This document shows positions 17,281 through 25,589 of a stretch of 64,000 bases of DNA, one piece after another. Source of the stretch: an uncultured Pontibacter sp. GTDB lineage: Bacteria > Bacteroidota > Bacteroidia > Cytophagales > Hymenobacteraceae. Numbering within the stretch: position 1 is the first letter of the stretch; each line of letters opens with the position of its first letter. Location: assembly GCA_947499125.1 (NCBI GenBank), contig CANMMP010000002.1:496001-560000 (forward strand). Direction: 5' to 3'. The notes under the pieces are model-generated. The model was given only the letters and a program-made list of their open reading frames with translations. It searched no databases and was not told where the DNA came from. The translations under genes were made by a program, and so were the position numbers.

Positions 17281-18055
17281 TCATTTCGTGCATTCTTGAG
17301 ACAAGAGTCGAAAAGAACTAGCGTAGCTGTGAGGAAACCTATATGTCTTATAGTTGTAAGACCTAGTATTGTGCCCAGCTCCTGCTAGCGTCTGTTTTTC
17401 TATGATTTCTCTCGTGTCATCCCGAGCGCAGCCGAGGGATCTTATATGTCCTATAGCTGAAATCTACTTCAAATTGTACTAAGCTATACTTTCAATTACA
17501 CTCTTATCCTGGGAGCTTTAATTACCTACCGTTTTATAGTTTCCTTGGCTCGCTCACGGCCGCGAGGCCTCGTCTTCGGGCATCGCGCTGCTGCTTTCTT
17601 GCTATCCTCGTACCTCGGATTGCCTGCGGCACCGCAACAAATCAAAGGCGCTCAACCCAAAGACTGGAAAATCTCTCATAGTTACAGTTGGTTTATCCTT
17701 CGAACCAATAAGCTCCGACCTTTCTTGTGTTTATATTTCCGTAGGGACAGGTCGCGACCTGTCCGTGCAATATCGTAAACTATAAAACTCTAAGCTAAAT
17801 GTTAGCAGTAGCAGAAACTGTCCCCTTGAGGGGACTACAGGGGTGTTTGCTCGCCAAAGTAAAACATCCCCCTACCCCCTTCAAAGGGGGACTTTGTTCA
17901 GGTCTAATTCCCCACCTTAGATAAGTCACAGATCCCGGACTTGATTCGGGAGAGGGGTTAGGGGTGGTTGGATTTACAACAACTATAAAACTATAACAGC
18001 AACTATAGAAATAACAGAAATTCCCCTCTCGGGAGGGGTAGGGGTGGGTCATCTA
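17281..18055 (+). repeat. Mosaic repeat, copy 1 (fills the gap before 18162)
   Basis: The gap 17215-18161 holds no gene. It carries, in order, a degenerate module A (TCATTTCG and CCCGAGCGCAGCCGAGGGAT words), module B (CCTGGGAGCT near 17508), the conserved core C at 17551-17667, module D with the perfect palindrome GGACAGGTCGCGACCTGTCC, module E (GTCCCCTTGAGGGGAC with CAGGGGTGTTT), and several module-F-like words (GGGGTTAGGGGTGGTTGG and relatives) up to 18055. The open frame that crosses the core (17545-17778) is shared with copy 4 but looks non-coding. Confidence 0.85.
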
Positions 18056-18161
18056 CATGTGTAGAAAAACACTACTTTACCTTTATACTTTAGGGATTTC
18101 TAAACAACAACAAACCTAAATCGAATTTGCTTAGTATCTTCACATACTAAAACAGAAACCT

Positions 18162-18938
18162 ATGAAACAGGATATTGCTGCCATTAAAGCCTTGCTCGAC
18201 GACCGGGTAGAGAAATTTAACCAGCCAGATTTCATACCGAACGATCCTGTTTCAATACCGCACCGATTCACTAAAAAACAGGACATCGAGATCAGCGGTT
18301 TCTTTGCATCTATTCTGGCGTGGGGCCAGCGGAAAACCATTATCAACAACTGTTTAAAGCTGATGAACCTGATGGATAATGCCCCGCATGATTTTATACT
18401 TCACCACCAGGAACAGGACCTGCAGCGCTTGCTCGGTTTTAAGCACCGCACTTTTAACGATACCGACCTCTTATACCTCGTCCATTTCTTCAACTGGTAC
18501 TATAGCCAGCACGAAAGTCTGGAGACTGCTTTTACCGGGGTGCACAACGAGATCAAAAACCAAAAGGACAGGCTCATGTATTTCCATGACCTGGTATTTA
18601 GCCTGGAAGATGCGCCTCACCGAACTAAAAAGCACATCGCTACACCCGCCCGGAAATCGGCGTGCAAACGCATAAACATGTATCTGCGCTGGATGGTACG
18701 GAATGACGACAAAGGCGTAGATTTTGGTATTTGGAACTCTATGAAGCCTGCCGACCTGGTTTGCCCATGCGATGTGCATGTAGAGCGCGTCGCCCGAAAG
18801 CTAGGCCTTATCACGCGTAAAGGCATGGATTGGCAAACTGCCGAAGAGCTTACCGACCACCTGCGGACTTTCGACCCGACAGACCCGGTTAAGTATGATT
18901 ATGCCTTATTTGGATTAGGGGTGGAAGAGAAGTTTTAG
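18162..18938 (+). CDS. TIGR02757/DUF2400 family protein
   Basis: A 258-residue cytosolic protein of the TIGR02757 (DUF2400) family, common in Bacteroidota. Typical features are the N-terminal region with DPVSIPHRFTKKQDIEISGF, ASILAWGQRKTII, the LGFKHRTFNDTDL segment, and a C-terminal helix-hairpin-like part (ACKRINMYLRWMVR, DVHVERVARKLGL). The fold of the last third resembles HhH-GPD DNA glycosylases, so a nucleic-acid role is possible, but none is demonstrated. Start is the ATG at 18162. It follows the mosaic repeat directly. Confidence 0.88.
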   Translation: MKQDIAAIKALLDDRVEKFNQPDFIPNDPVSIPHRFTKKQDIEISGFFASILAWGQRKTIINNCLKLMNLMDNAPHDFILHHQEQDLQRLLGFKHRTFNDTDLLYLVHFFNWYYSQHESLETAFTGVHNEIKNQKDRLMYFHDLVFSLEDAPHRTKKHIATPARKSACKRINMYLRWMVRNDDKGVDFGIWNSMKPADLVCPCDVHVERVARKLGLITRKGMDWQTAEELTDHLRTFDPTDPVKYDYALFGLGVEEKF

Positions 18939-19035
18939 CAACTGAAACCAATCTTTTGGGAAAAAGGTGGGGTCCTGAGCATATTAATATTACCTTTGGT
19001 TAGATAGCTCGTTCAAAATCAACCAAATACAAACT

Positions 19036-19830
19036 ATGACTGCTGCTCAAAAACACAACGTTACCGTATCGGGAAAAGGTGTGCAACCTATGCTTTTTGC
19101 CCACGGTTATGGTTGCGACCAAAAAATGTGGCGCTACATTACGCCCGCTTTTGAAGAGAAGTATAAAATAGTATTGTTTGACCACATAGGCTTTGGCGCC
19201 TCCGACACCTCAACGTATTCTATAAGTAAATACCATTCGCTGGAGGCGTATGCTGATGATGTACTGGCGATCTGCGAAGAACTGAACCTGCAGGATGTTA
19301 TATTTGTTGGTCATTCTGTTAGCGCCATGATCGGGGTGCTGGCATCAAATAAACAACCTGAGCGGTTCTCAAAACTTATACTTATCGGCCCGTCGCCGTG
19401 CTATATCAACGACGAAAACTATACCGGAGGCTTTACAGAAGAAAGTATAACTGGTTTGATCCAATCTCTGGATAGTGATTATTTAACTTGGGCCAATACG
19501 ATGGCTCCCATAATTATGGGTAATCCGGAAAGGCCTGAGTTAGGACAGGAACTGGCAAATAGCTTTTGCACCAGCGACATAGAAGTAGCAAAAGATTTTG
19601 CCCGTATCACTTTTCTTGGGGACAACAGAACCAACCTGGCTGATGTAACAACGGATACATTAATACTACAGTGTTCTGAGGATGTGATAGCACCGGAAGC
19701 AGTTGGCAGGTTTGTGCATCAACAGATAAAGGGTAGTAAGTTTGAGCAAATGAAGGCTATAGGCCATTGCCCTAACTTAAGTGCTCCGGAAGAAACTATA
19801 GAGAAGATCAGAAACTTTTTAGAAAACTAA
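19036..19830 (+). CDS. RsbQ-like alpha/beta hydrolase
   Basis: A 264-residue alpha/beta hydrolase resembling RsbQ and the plant receptors KAI2/D14. The catalytic triad is visible: Ser in VGHSVSAMIG (about 97), Asp in CSEDVIAPEA (about 219) and His in GHCPNL (about 247); the HGYGCDQKMWRY oxyanion region is typical of RsbQ. In Bacillus subtilis RsbQ works with the phosphatase RsbP in energy-stress signalling, but no rsbP is adjacent here. TACCTTTG at 18991-18998 is a plausible -7 element. The next gene follows after 47 bases on the same strand. Confidence 0.88.
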   Translation: MTAAQKHNVTVSGKGVQPMLFAHGYGCDQKMWRYITPAFEEKYKIVLFDHIGFGASDTSTYSISKYHSLEAYADDVLAICEELNLQDVIFVGHSVSAMIGVLASNKQPERFSKLILIGPSPCYINDENYTGGFTEESITGLIQSLDSDYLTWANTMAPIIMGNPERPELGQELANSFCTSDIEVAKDFARITFLGDNRTNLADVTTDTLILQCSEDVIAPEAVGRFVHQQIKGSKFEQMKAIGHCPNLSAPEETIEKIRNFLEN

Positions 19831-19877
19831 GTGTCGTTTTTGCTGTAAGCGCGTAATAGCAGGAGAATTATATACTA

Positions 19878-20327
19878 TTGATAGATAAAAAAGAATTAAG
19901 AAAATCGAACGGGGATGTCTTTTTTGAGGCTGAACGAAAGGCTGATAATTCTTTTATAAGTGCCAACTGGATAGGCGTACAATCGCTTGAAAGTATAATA
20001 ATGGGCAGCAACCTGTTGCTTGCAATGCTCCGCAATAAACCGTGTTCAGCTATACTTAACAATAACCACGAATTGGTAGGGCCCTGGGAAGTTGGCATTA
20101 ACTGGCTGGCGTATAAGTGGGCTCCACAAGCCAGGGATCTGGGTGTTCGGCACTATGCGCACGTTATGTCTTATGGCATATTCGGGCAGAAATCCTTTAA
20201 AACTTTTGCACCGCTGCTAAAAGGCTTTTTTGAAGTTAAGGCTTTTGAAGATGAGACTGAAGCGAAAGAGTGGCTTCACCAGAAGTTTTTAGCTGGTAAG
20301 CCATTCAAGTTTCCCTCTGTAACCTGA
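19878..20327 (+). CDS. SpoIIAA/STAS-like hypothetical protein
   Basis: A 149-residue soluble protein with an alternating strand-helix pattern (NSFISANWIGVQSLESIIMGSNLLLAMLRN is best read as a STAS/SpoIIAA-like half). The closing segment FEVKAFEDETEAKEWLHQKFL is typical of a group of Bacteroidota STAS-like hypotheticals. Start is a TTG at 19878 with AGGAG about 12 bases upstream; no upstream ATG is in frame, so the start is uncertain. It lies 47 bases after the RsbQ-like gene, an interesting pairing because RsbQ and STAS proteins act in partner-switching elsewhere. Function is unproven. Confidence 0.6.
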   Translation: MIDKKELRKSNGDVFFEAERKADNSFISANWIGVQSLESIIMGSNLLLAMLRNKPCSAILNNNHELVGPWEVGINWLAYKWAPQARDLGVRHYAHVMSYGIFGQKSFKTFAPLLKGFFEVKAFEDETEAKEWLHQKFLAGKPFKFPSVT

Positions 20328-20352
20328 CCTTTCTCTTTTTCGAGGTTATAAA

Positions 20353-20838
20353 CTAAGCCTTATACCTTTTCACTTCTAACTTATCGGGGCAGTTCTCCAA
20401 TAACGCAGTTATACTCTGTTGCAGGCCCGGGTGTACTAAAACAGGTGCTATTTCGTGCAGGGGCATTAACGTAAAGCGGCGCAGATGCAATTGCGGATGC
20501 GGTATAGTTAAGCGTTGTGTTTGCTGCACCAGTTCATCATAAAACAAGATATCGATATCGATCACGCGGGCTCCCCAATGTTCGTGGCGTTTACGGCCAA
20601 GCTCTAACTCTATGGAATTTATAGTTTGCAGAACTTCTTCCGGGCTAAGGTCCGTTTCAATTTTCAGTACCTGGTTCAGGAAACTGGGCTGATCGGTTTT
20701 GCCCCACGCAGCGGTTTCGTAAAGAGATGATGCTAAGTTAATAGGACCAACTTGTTCAACTATACTTTCACGGGCTTGCTGCAGGTATAACGTGCGGTCG
20801 CCGAGGTTGCCACCCAGCAACAGGTAAACTTCAGGCAT
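20353..20838 (-). CDS. folK: HPPK, folate synthesis pyrophosphokinase
   Basis: 2-amino-4-hydroxy-6-hydroxymethyldihydropteridine pyrophosphokinase, a cytosolic enzyme that transfers pyrophosphate from ATP to the pterin in folate synthesis. The 161-residue length is usual. LLLGGNLGDR at the N-terminus, the SLYETAAWG region, the signature RKRHEHWGARVIDIDILFYD and IPHPQLHLRRFTLMPL are diagnostic. Its start overlaps the end of the alpha/beta hydrolase gene by 8 bases, so the two form an operon. Confidence 0.95.
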   Translation of the reverse strand: MPEVYLLLGGNLGDRTLYLQQARESIVEQVGPINLASSLYETAAWGKTDQPSFLNQVLKIETDLSPEEVLQTINSIELELGRKRHEHWGARVIDIDILFYDELVQQTQRLTIPHPQLHLRRFTLMPLHEIAPVLVHPGLQQSITALLENCPDKLEVKRYKA

Positions 20839-21688
20839 GGCGGTTAAAAAAGTCTATACTCATATCAGCAGCTACGCGGGCAGCTTCAGGTAAATTGTTT
20901 TCCTGGTAAGGATGCATGCCCCCAAAAGAGTGGTCTGCGCCAGGAAGCAAATGCATTTCGGCATCAGGTTTCCATTTTAGCAGGTCGTGGGCCATTTGTA
21001 CGGGCAGCGTTTCGTCGTCTTCGCCATGCAATATAAGTAATGGCTGCTGCATGTTCTGAATTACTTTAGGTATTTCGAGGCGATGGCGGTTCGCCATGTA
21101 GTTCTCCATTATCTGGTAATACATCGGCATTTTTTGGCCGGTGCGGGCGTTCGTTATCCATTGCACGCCTTCGCGTTGCCACTTATCATTTTCAAGCTCA
21201 TCCCAGCGTTGATCAAACTTGTTTACCGCAGCCCAGGTAGCCACCGCTTTTACACGGGTATCTTCGGCAGCTTTTAATATAACCGTACCACCACCCCGGC
21301 TATGGCCAACCAGGTATATGCGGTCCAGGTCGAGTTCATTCTGCGGAAGTGGCCCTTCTTCATCATACATCAGGTTTATCAGTGCTTCTAGGTCGTCGAG
21401 CTCCAGGCAAAAGTTGTTATTGCCAAACGCCTCCAGGTCGTGAAGGTCGGAGTCGTTATCTATAGTTGTACCGTTGTGCGAGAAGTTGAACTTTACAAAC
21501 ACGAAACCGCGCTCAGCAAAATACTGAGACAGGAGGTTAAAATGTCCCCAATCCTTAAATCCTTTAAAGCCGTGTGTATAGAGCACGATCGGTTTTTTGG
21601 TGCCATCCTGCCGGTACAGGGCGTCTGCTGTAAAAGGGCGTTGATGTTCGGGGTAAACAACAAAATCAACTTTAAGGGTATCAGCCAT
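20831..21688 (-). CDS. Alpha/beta hydrolase, dienelactone-hydrolase-like
   Basis: A 285-residue alpha/beta hydrolase. The nucleophile is in VGHSRGGGTVIL, the acid in HGEDDETLPV and the base in GADHSFGG. The N-terminus reads FVVYPEHQRPFTADALYR before the first strand. I place the start at the ATG at 21688; the frame continues upstream to 21817, but that part is hydrophobic noise from the promoter region. It overlaps folK by 8 bases and is the first gene of that pair. The substrate is unknown; esterase or peptidase activity is likely. Confidence 0.82.
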   Translation of the reverse strand: MADTLKVDFVVYPEHQRPFTADALYRQDGTKKPIVLYTHGFKGFKDWGHFNLLSQYFAERGFVFVKFNFSHNGTTIDNDSDLHDLEAFGNNNFCLELDDLEALINLMYDEEGPLPQNELDLDRIYLVGHSRGGGTVILKAAEDTRVKAVATWAAVNKFDQRWDELENDKWQREGVQWITNARTGQKMPMYYQIMENYMANRHRLEIPKVIQNMQQPLLILHGEDDETLPVQMAHDLLKWKPDAEMHLLPGADHSFGGMHPYQENNLPEAARVAADMSIDFFNRHA

Positions 21689-21861
21689 AGTTTTGATGTA
21701 TAGTTGGTTTTTTAACGTCGCTGACGGTTTATGGTTAAGGCTGCAAAGTATAAATATCTGGTCAATTCTATTTTTAAAGTATAAAATTATAGCAAGTAAA
21801 TAGAGTAGGCAAAACAAAATGCCGGCATCGCCCGGAATTGCAATAATAAAGCACTGCTATG

Positions 21862-21893
21862 TTTGGAAACCACTGAAGGTCGGAGTAATATTG
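21862..21893 (+). promoter_or_regulatory. Promoter of the polyprenyl synthetase gene
   Basis: TTTG at 21862-21865, a 20-base spacer, then TAATATTG at 21886-21893, one base off TAnnTTTG. The ATG is only 14 bases downstream, so the leader is very short. Confidence 0.5.
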
Positions 21894-21906
21894 CACTTAA
21901 TAAGAT

Positions 21907-22884
21907 ATGAGTAATAGCCTGAACCAGATACAAGCGCCCATCGCGGCGGAAATGGAGCTTTTCGAAAAGAAGTTCCGGGCTTCCATGAAGTCGAAAGTGT
22001 TGTTACTGGACCGTATCATGAGCTACATTGTGAAGCGCAAGGGGAAGCAGATGCGCCCTATGTTTGTCTTCTTCTCAGCTAAACTCTTTAACGAAACTAT
22101 AACCGACGCAACTTATCGCGGAGCTGCTTTAATTGAGCTGTTGCACACAGCCACTTTGGTACACGACGATGTGGTTGATGACGCCAACTACAGACGCGGT
22201 TTCTTTTCGGTAAATGCCCTCTGGAAAAATAAGATTGCTGTTTTGGTTGGCGATTACCTGCTCTCTAAAGGTTTGTTACTTTCGCTTAACAACGATGATT
22301 TTGAATTGCTCAAGATCGTATCGAATGCGGTGAAGGAGATGAGTGAAGGAGAGTTACTGCAGATCGAAAAAGCCCGCCGCCTTGACATCGACGAGTCCAT
22401 TTACTTTGATATTATCCGCCAGAAAACGGCATCCCTGATCGCATCTTGTTGTGCTGTTGGTGCGGCATCGGCAGGAGCATCTAAAGAAGAGATTGAGAAA
22501 GCACGTTTGTTTGGCGAAAAAGTAGGTATAGCTTTCCAGATAAAAGACGACCTTTTTGATTACGGCACTGCCGAAATTGGCAAACCGGTTGGCATCGACA
22601 TCAAAGAAAAGAAAATGACCCTGCCACTGATCCACGCGTTGCGCCAGGCCGACTGGATGACCAAGCGCCGCGTTATTTACAATGTCAAAAACAACAACGG
22701 CGACAATAAACGTGTGCAGCAGGTTATCGATTTTGTAAAGCAATCCGGTGGCATCGAGTATACTATTGAAGTCATGAACCGTTACCACGCCGAAGCCCTG
22801 GACATTCTCTACACTTACCCGGACTCCCCATCACGCCGCTCGCTCGAGCAACTGATCGCCTATACTATAGAGCGCGAAAAGTAA
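21907..22884 (+). CDS. Polyprenyl diphosphate synthase
   Basis: Trans-isoprenyl diphosphate synthase of 325 residues. It extends farnesyl diphosphate by isopentenyl units to make the side chain of menaquinone or a related quinone. The first Asp-rich motif is HDDVVDDANYRRG (about 82-94) and the second is IKDDLFDYG (about 212-220); KGKQMRP near residue 45 is also typical. The length and the sequence around the second motif favour octaprenyl/heptaprenyl (IspB-like) rather than short-chain enzymes; the product length cannot be read with certainty. Confidence 0.9.
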   Translation: MSNSLNQIQAPIAAEMELFEKKFRASMKSKVLLLDRIMSYIVKRKGKQMRPMFVFFSAKLFNETITDATYRGAALIELLHTATLVHDDVVDDANYRRGFFSVNALWKNKIAVLVGDYLLSKGLLLSLNNDDFELLKIVSNAVKEMSEGELLQIEKARRLDIDESIYFDIIRQKTASLIASCCAVGAASAGASKEEIEKARLFGEKVGIAFQIKDDLFDYGTAEIGKPVGIDIKEKKMTLPLIHALRQADWMTKRRVIYNVKNNNGDNKRVQQVIDFVKQSGGIEYTIEVMNRYHAEALDILYTYPDSPSRRSLEQLIAYTIEREK

Positions 22885-22915
22885 TTGCGTATAGTTGGTT
22901 GTTTGATGATGTAGG

Positions 22916-22941
22916 GACGCAATACCTTGCGTCTTTTTTTG
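22916..22941 (+). terminator. Terminator after polyprenyl synthase
   Basis: GACGCAA-TACC-TTGCGTC followed by a run of T, 32 bases after the stop. Confidence 0.8.
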
Positions 22942-23229
22942 TGGGTCAGGATTTGTATGATTGTAAAGGATTTGCAGGATTTCTGCCTGAACTATTGATC
23001 CAAGGTTATTTCTTTTTGCAGAGATATCATATTAACCTCTTGCCAGCCACGTAGAAGGAAATTTCAAAAAAGGGAAAAAATATTAAGCCCCTATAAATCC
23101 TGTTTATCTTTTATAAACCTGAGAATCCTGATTCAGACAATTGGAAATTTATAAACATCAACTATAAATTTGTAATGGAGTAGGGCTATAGTAGGGTAGT
23201 TTTGAGAACGCAAAATAACCTATGAAAAA
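22942..23229. other. Gene-free stretch with repeat module G
   Basis: No gene is visible. A word of the type TCAGGATTT...GGATTTGCAGGATTT (22946-22982) and its near inverse GAGAATCCTGATTCAGAC (23121-23138) match similar words at about 49166 and 62915-62945, so this is another small repeat module of the chromosome. Confidence 0.5.
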
Positions 23230-23850
23230 ATGAGCCTGAACACCAACACCTGGAACCGCCTGCGGTACACGTTATATCTTCCCATTTACGACCTGATTGC
23301 CGACCGCATTTTCCGGAAGTATAGAAAACGATCTGTAGAATTATTAGCTGCCAAACCCGGTGATGCTATACTTATACTTGGTGCCGGTACCGGCCTGGAC
23401 TTACCCTACCTGCAAGCCTATACTAATTTAACAGCTATCGACATAACACCCGGCATGATAACGAAGCTGCGGGAACGTGCTGTGAAATTAAGTATACCAG
23501 TAAATGCCCACGTGATGAATGGCCAGCAACTTGCCTTTGCCGATAATAGTTTTGATGCCGTAGTCGCGCATCTTATACTTGCCGTTATTCCTGACCCGGT
23601 TGCTTGTATTAAGGAGGTGGAGCGTGTGTTAAAGCCAGGCGGCACTGTTATGGTTTTCGACAAGTTTATACCAGACGGACAAAAGCCATCTATACTTCGC
23701 AAATTGTTTAACCAGGTCGCCAGCACCCTGTTCTCCGACATCAACCGTAGCATCGGAACCATAGTTAGCCACACTTCACTAACTATAGAATTGAATGAGC
23801 CCGCTGCTTTGAATGGTACATTCAGGTTAGTCAGGTTGCGGAAGCCTTAG
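23230..23850 (+). CDS. Class I SAM-dependent methyltransferase
   Basis: A 206-residue methyltransferase of the Methyltransf_11 type. The SAM-binding motif I is ILILGAGTGLDLPYLQ, followed by TAIDITPGMITKLRERA, then NGQQLAFADNSFDAVVAHLIL and KEVERVLKPGGTVMVFDKF. These are the normal landmarks of the fold. The substrate is not indicated; small-molecule or lipid/quinone methylation would suit. It ends at 23850 directly before an inverted-repeat element. Confidence 0.85.
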   Translation: MSLNTNTWNRLRYTLYLPIYDLIADRIFRKYRKRSVELLAAKPGDAILILGAGTGLDLPYLQAYTNLTAIDITPGMITKLRERAVKLSIPVNAHVMNGQQLAFADNSFDAVVAHLILAVIPDPVACIKEVERVLKPGGTVMVFDKFIPDGQKPSILRKLFNQVASTLFSDINRSIGTIVSHTSLTIELNEPAALNGTFRLVRLRKP

Positions 23851-23854
23851 TTAT

Positions 23855-24065
23855 CCAACCACCCCCGGCCCCTCCTTGTCTAAGGCGGGGAATCTGCTAC
23901 TACTGACTTCTACGTCAACTCGATTACTTAAACTCTTACTTCTTAATGACATCTTGTAAAGATCTTTGTGGAATGGAGGTTAAGCAGTAACTACAGAACT
24001 CCCAACCTTGCTAGAGTAATGTCAAAACTCCCCGCCTTAGACAAGGAGGGGTTAGGGGTGGTTGG
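23855..24065. repeat. MITE-like inverted pair of module F
   Basis: Module F (CCAACCACCCCCGGCCCC, running to AAGGCGGGG) at 23855-23890 is repeated in inverse orientation at 24030-24065; the ~36-base arms match at all but about three positions. Between them lie ~140 unique bases without a gene. The arms are the same module F found in the four long mosaic repeats. The structure resembles a miniature element with terminal inverted repeats. Confidence 0.75.
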
Positions 24066-24086
24066 AGCACAGTAACCACAAACAAA

Positions 24087-24114
24087 AAGGCCGCTACTAT
24101 AAAGTAACGGCCTT
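24087..24114 (-). terminator. Terminator of the TlpA-like gene
   Basis: AAGGCCGCTACT-ATAA-AGTAACGGCCTT hairpin with one mismatch; on the minus strand it is followed by TTTTTGTTT, so it fits the lipoprotein gene ending at 24141. Confidence 0.75.
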
Positions 24115-24140
24115 CAGTTCTATAGTTGCTGAATTAACAA

Positions 24141-25418
24141 TTAAATCTTCTCAGCCAGCAACTCTTCCATGGTTTTGTTAAAGTCAGCTACCCAGTCTTC
24201 GTAGTATTTGCCGGTGCCCGGACCAGAGAAACCAGTGTGTATCTTTCTGACTTTTCCGTCGCGGCCAATGTATATGGTGGTCGGGAAGGAGAGTACATGG
24301 TTCAGGGCTGGCAGGGCTTTGGCGGCTGCTTCCTTATCTGATGTGCCGGCTACTGCCAGGTCATAGTTCACGTTCAGGCGGTCTTTCATTTTCTGCAGGC
24401 GTGGAGCGGCTTTTTCAAACTCAGCGCTGCGCTCAAAACCTAAACCTATAATTTCCAGGCCGCGGTCTTTGTTCTTATCGTAATACGGCGCCAGGAACTG
24501 GGTTTCGTCCATGCAGTTAGGGCACCACGAACCTACCAACTGCACCAGCACTACTTTGCCTTTATACTTCTCGTCGCTCAGCGAAATGTTGCCATTTCCA
24601 TCTATATCCGGGAAAGAGAACTCCAGCTTTTCGTAACCTAGTTTTAAGAAGGTCAGCGTGTTGGCGTCGGCCAGTTCGGCGTTGGCGTTGCGTTTGGCAG
24701 TCCAGGTTTCGGTATAGTTCATACCCGAGTAAAAAGTGCCTTTCAGGGTGCTGTCATTCTCTGGTGTGGCTGTAAACAGGTAAGCATGGTTGCCATCAAA
24801 AGTAGACAGGTTTAGCTCGTCGCCATCTGCCTGTCCTTCCAGGTATCTATAGTCGCCGGTCTCGGTCAGGAAAGTGCCGGTAAGCTTATTACCGTCCTGC
24901 TCAAATACACCGATCGCTTTGTAGCTCTTACCATCCTTATCAGTAAAAACAACATCCCATTTGCCATCGAAAGTATAGTTTGTTTCAGCAGGATTGGCTT
25001 TAAAGCGGTTCGCATTGCCGTGTTCGGCAGTAAATGGTACCGAGAATGGGTAAGCCAGGTCGTTGCGCACGAATCGGCCAGCCATTTTGCCGTCATCCAC
25101 TTTCGCGATCAGGTCAGCATCAAAAATATGGAGCTTTATCTTTACAGAATCGCCTTCTGTTGTTATCTCATCCAGCAATATGCGTTCTTCCCCATTCACT
25201 AAGTATAAAACAGTAGAATCGTTGCGTTCTTCCGCTTCCATTATAAAAGGTATTTCCTTACCGTCGGCGTGCTGTAACGCTACGCGCCAGGTGCCCGGTT
25301 CTATAGTTGCCATAGCTGTTTCAGTTTTATTTTGCTGGCAGGAGCTGAATCCTGCAGTTAGCAGTAAGGCAAATAACAAAATCAGCCTTGTAGAAGTATT
25401 AGAATAAGTACGTTTCAT
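24141..25418 (-). CDS. TlpA-like thioredoxin-fold lipoprotein
   Basis: A 425-residue lipoprotein anchored in the envelope: signal peptide with lipobox AGFSSC. The N-terminal ~250 residues are beta-rich (a domain seen in many Bacteroidota TlpA relatives). The C-terminal ~155 residues form a thioredoxin-like domain with the redox motif SWCPNCMDE and the cis-Pro segment LSFPTTIYIG. It probably handles disulfide exchange or acts as a peroxiredoxin-like reductase in the periplasm. It is a single-gene unit, convergent with the methyltransferase gene. Confidence 0.88.
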   Translation of the reverse strand: MKRTYSNTSTRLILLFALLLTAGFSSCQQNKTETAMATIEPGTWRVALQHADGKEIPFIMEAEERNDSTVLYLVNGEERILLDEITTEGDSVKIKLHIFDADLIAKVDDGKMAGRFVRNDLAYPFSVPFTAEHGNANRFKANPAETNYTFDGKWDVVFTDKDGKSYKAIGVFEQDGNKLTGTFLTETGDYRYLEGQADGDELNLSTFDGNHAYLFTATPENDSTLKGTFYSGMNYTETWTAKRNANAELADANTLTFLKLGYEKLEFSFPDIDGNGNISLSDEKYKGKVVLVQLVGSWCPNCMDETQFLAPYYDKNKDRGLEIIGLGFERSAEFEKAAPRLQKMKDRLNVNYDLAVAGTSDKEAAAKALPALNHVLSFPTTIYIGRDGKVRKIHTGFSGPGTGKYYEDWVADFNKTMEELLAEKI

Positions 25419-25511
25419 GGGGTAAAATTACATTATCGAATCTGTAAAAGCCAAACAAGGCAACGACTATACTTGTTTATAGTGTAAAGGTTATATTCAT
25501 GCACGCTAATG

Positions 25512-25543
25512 TTGCTGAATAGCCTCTAGATTTCGTACATTTG
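25512..25543 (+). promoter_or_regulatory. Promoter of aconitase
   Basis: TTG at 25512-25514, a 21-base spacer, then TACATTTG at 25536-25543, a full match to TAnnTTTG. The leader before the ATG at 25590 would be about 40 bases. Confidence 0.7.
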
Positions 25544-25589
25544 TGAACTTCGGAAAAGAAGCATTTTATACATTAACAATAGCAAAACT

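Noticed and set aside
17545..17778. Open frame across core C of mosaic repeat copy 1 (also 63382-63576 in copy 4)
   Set aside because: The frame is shared only because the DNA repeat is; in copies 2 and 3 it is interrupted or shifted, and there is no start signal or recognisable fold.
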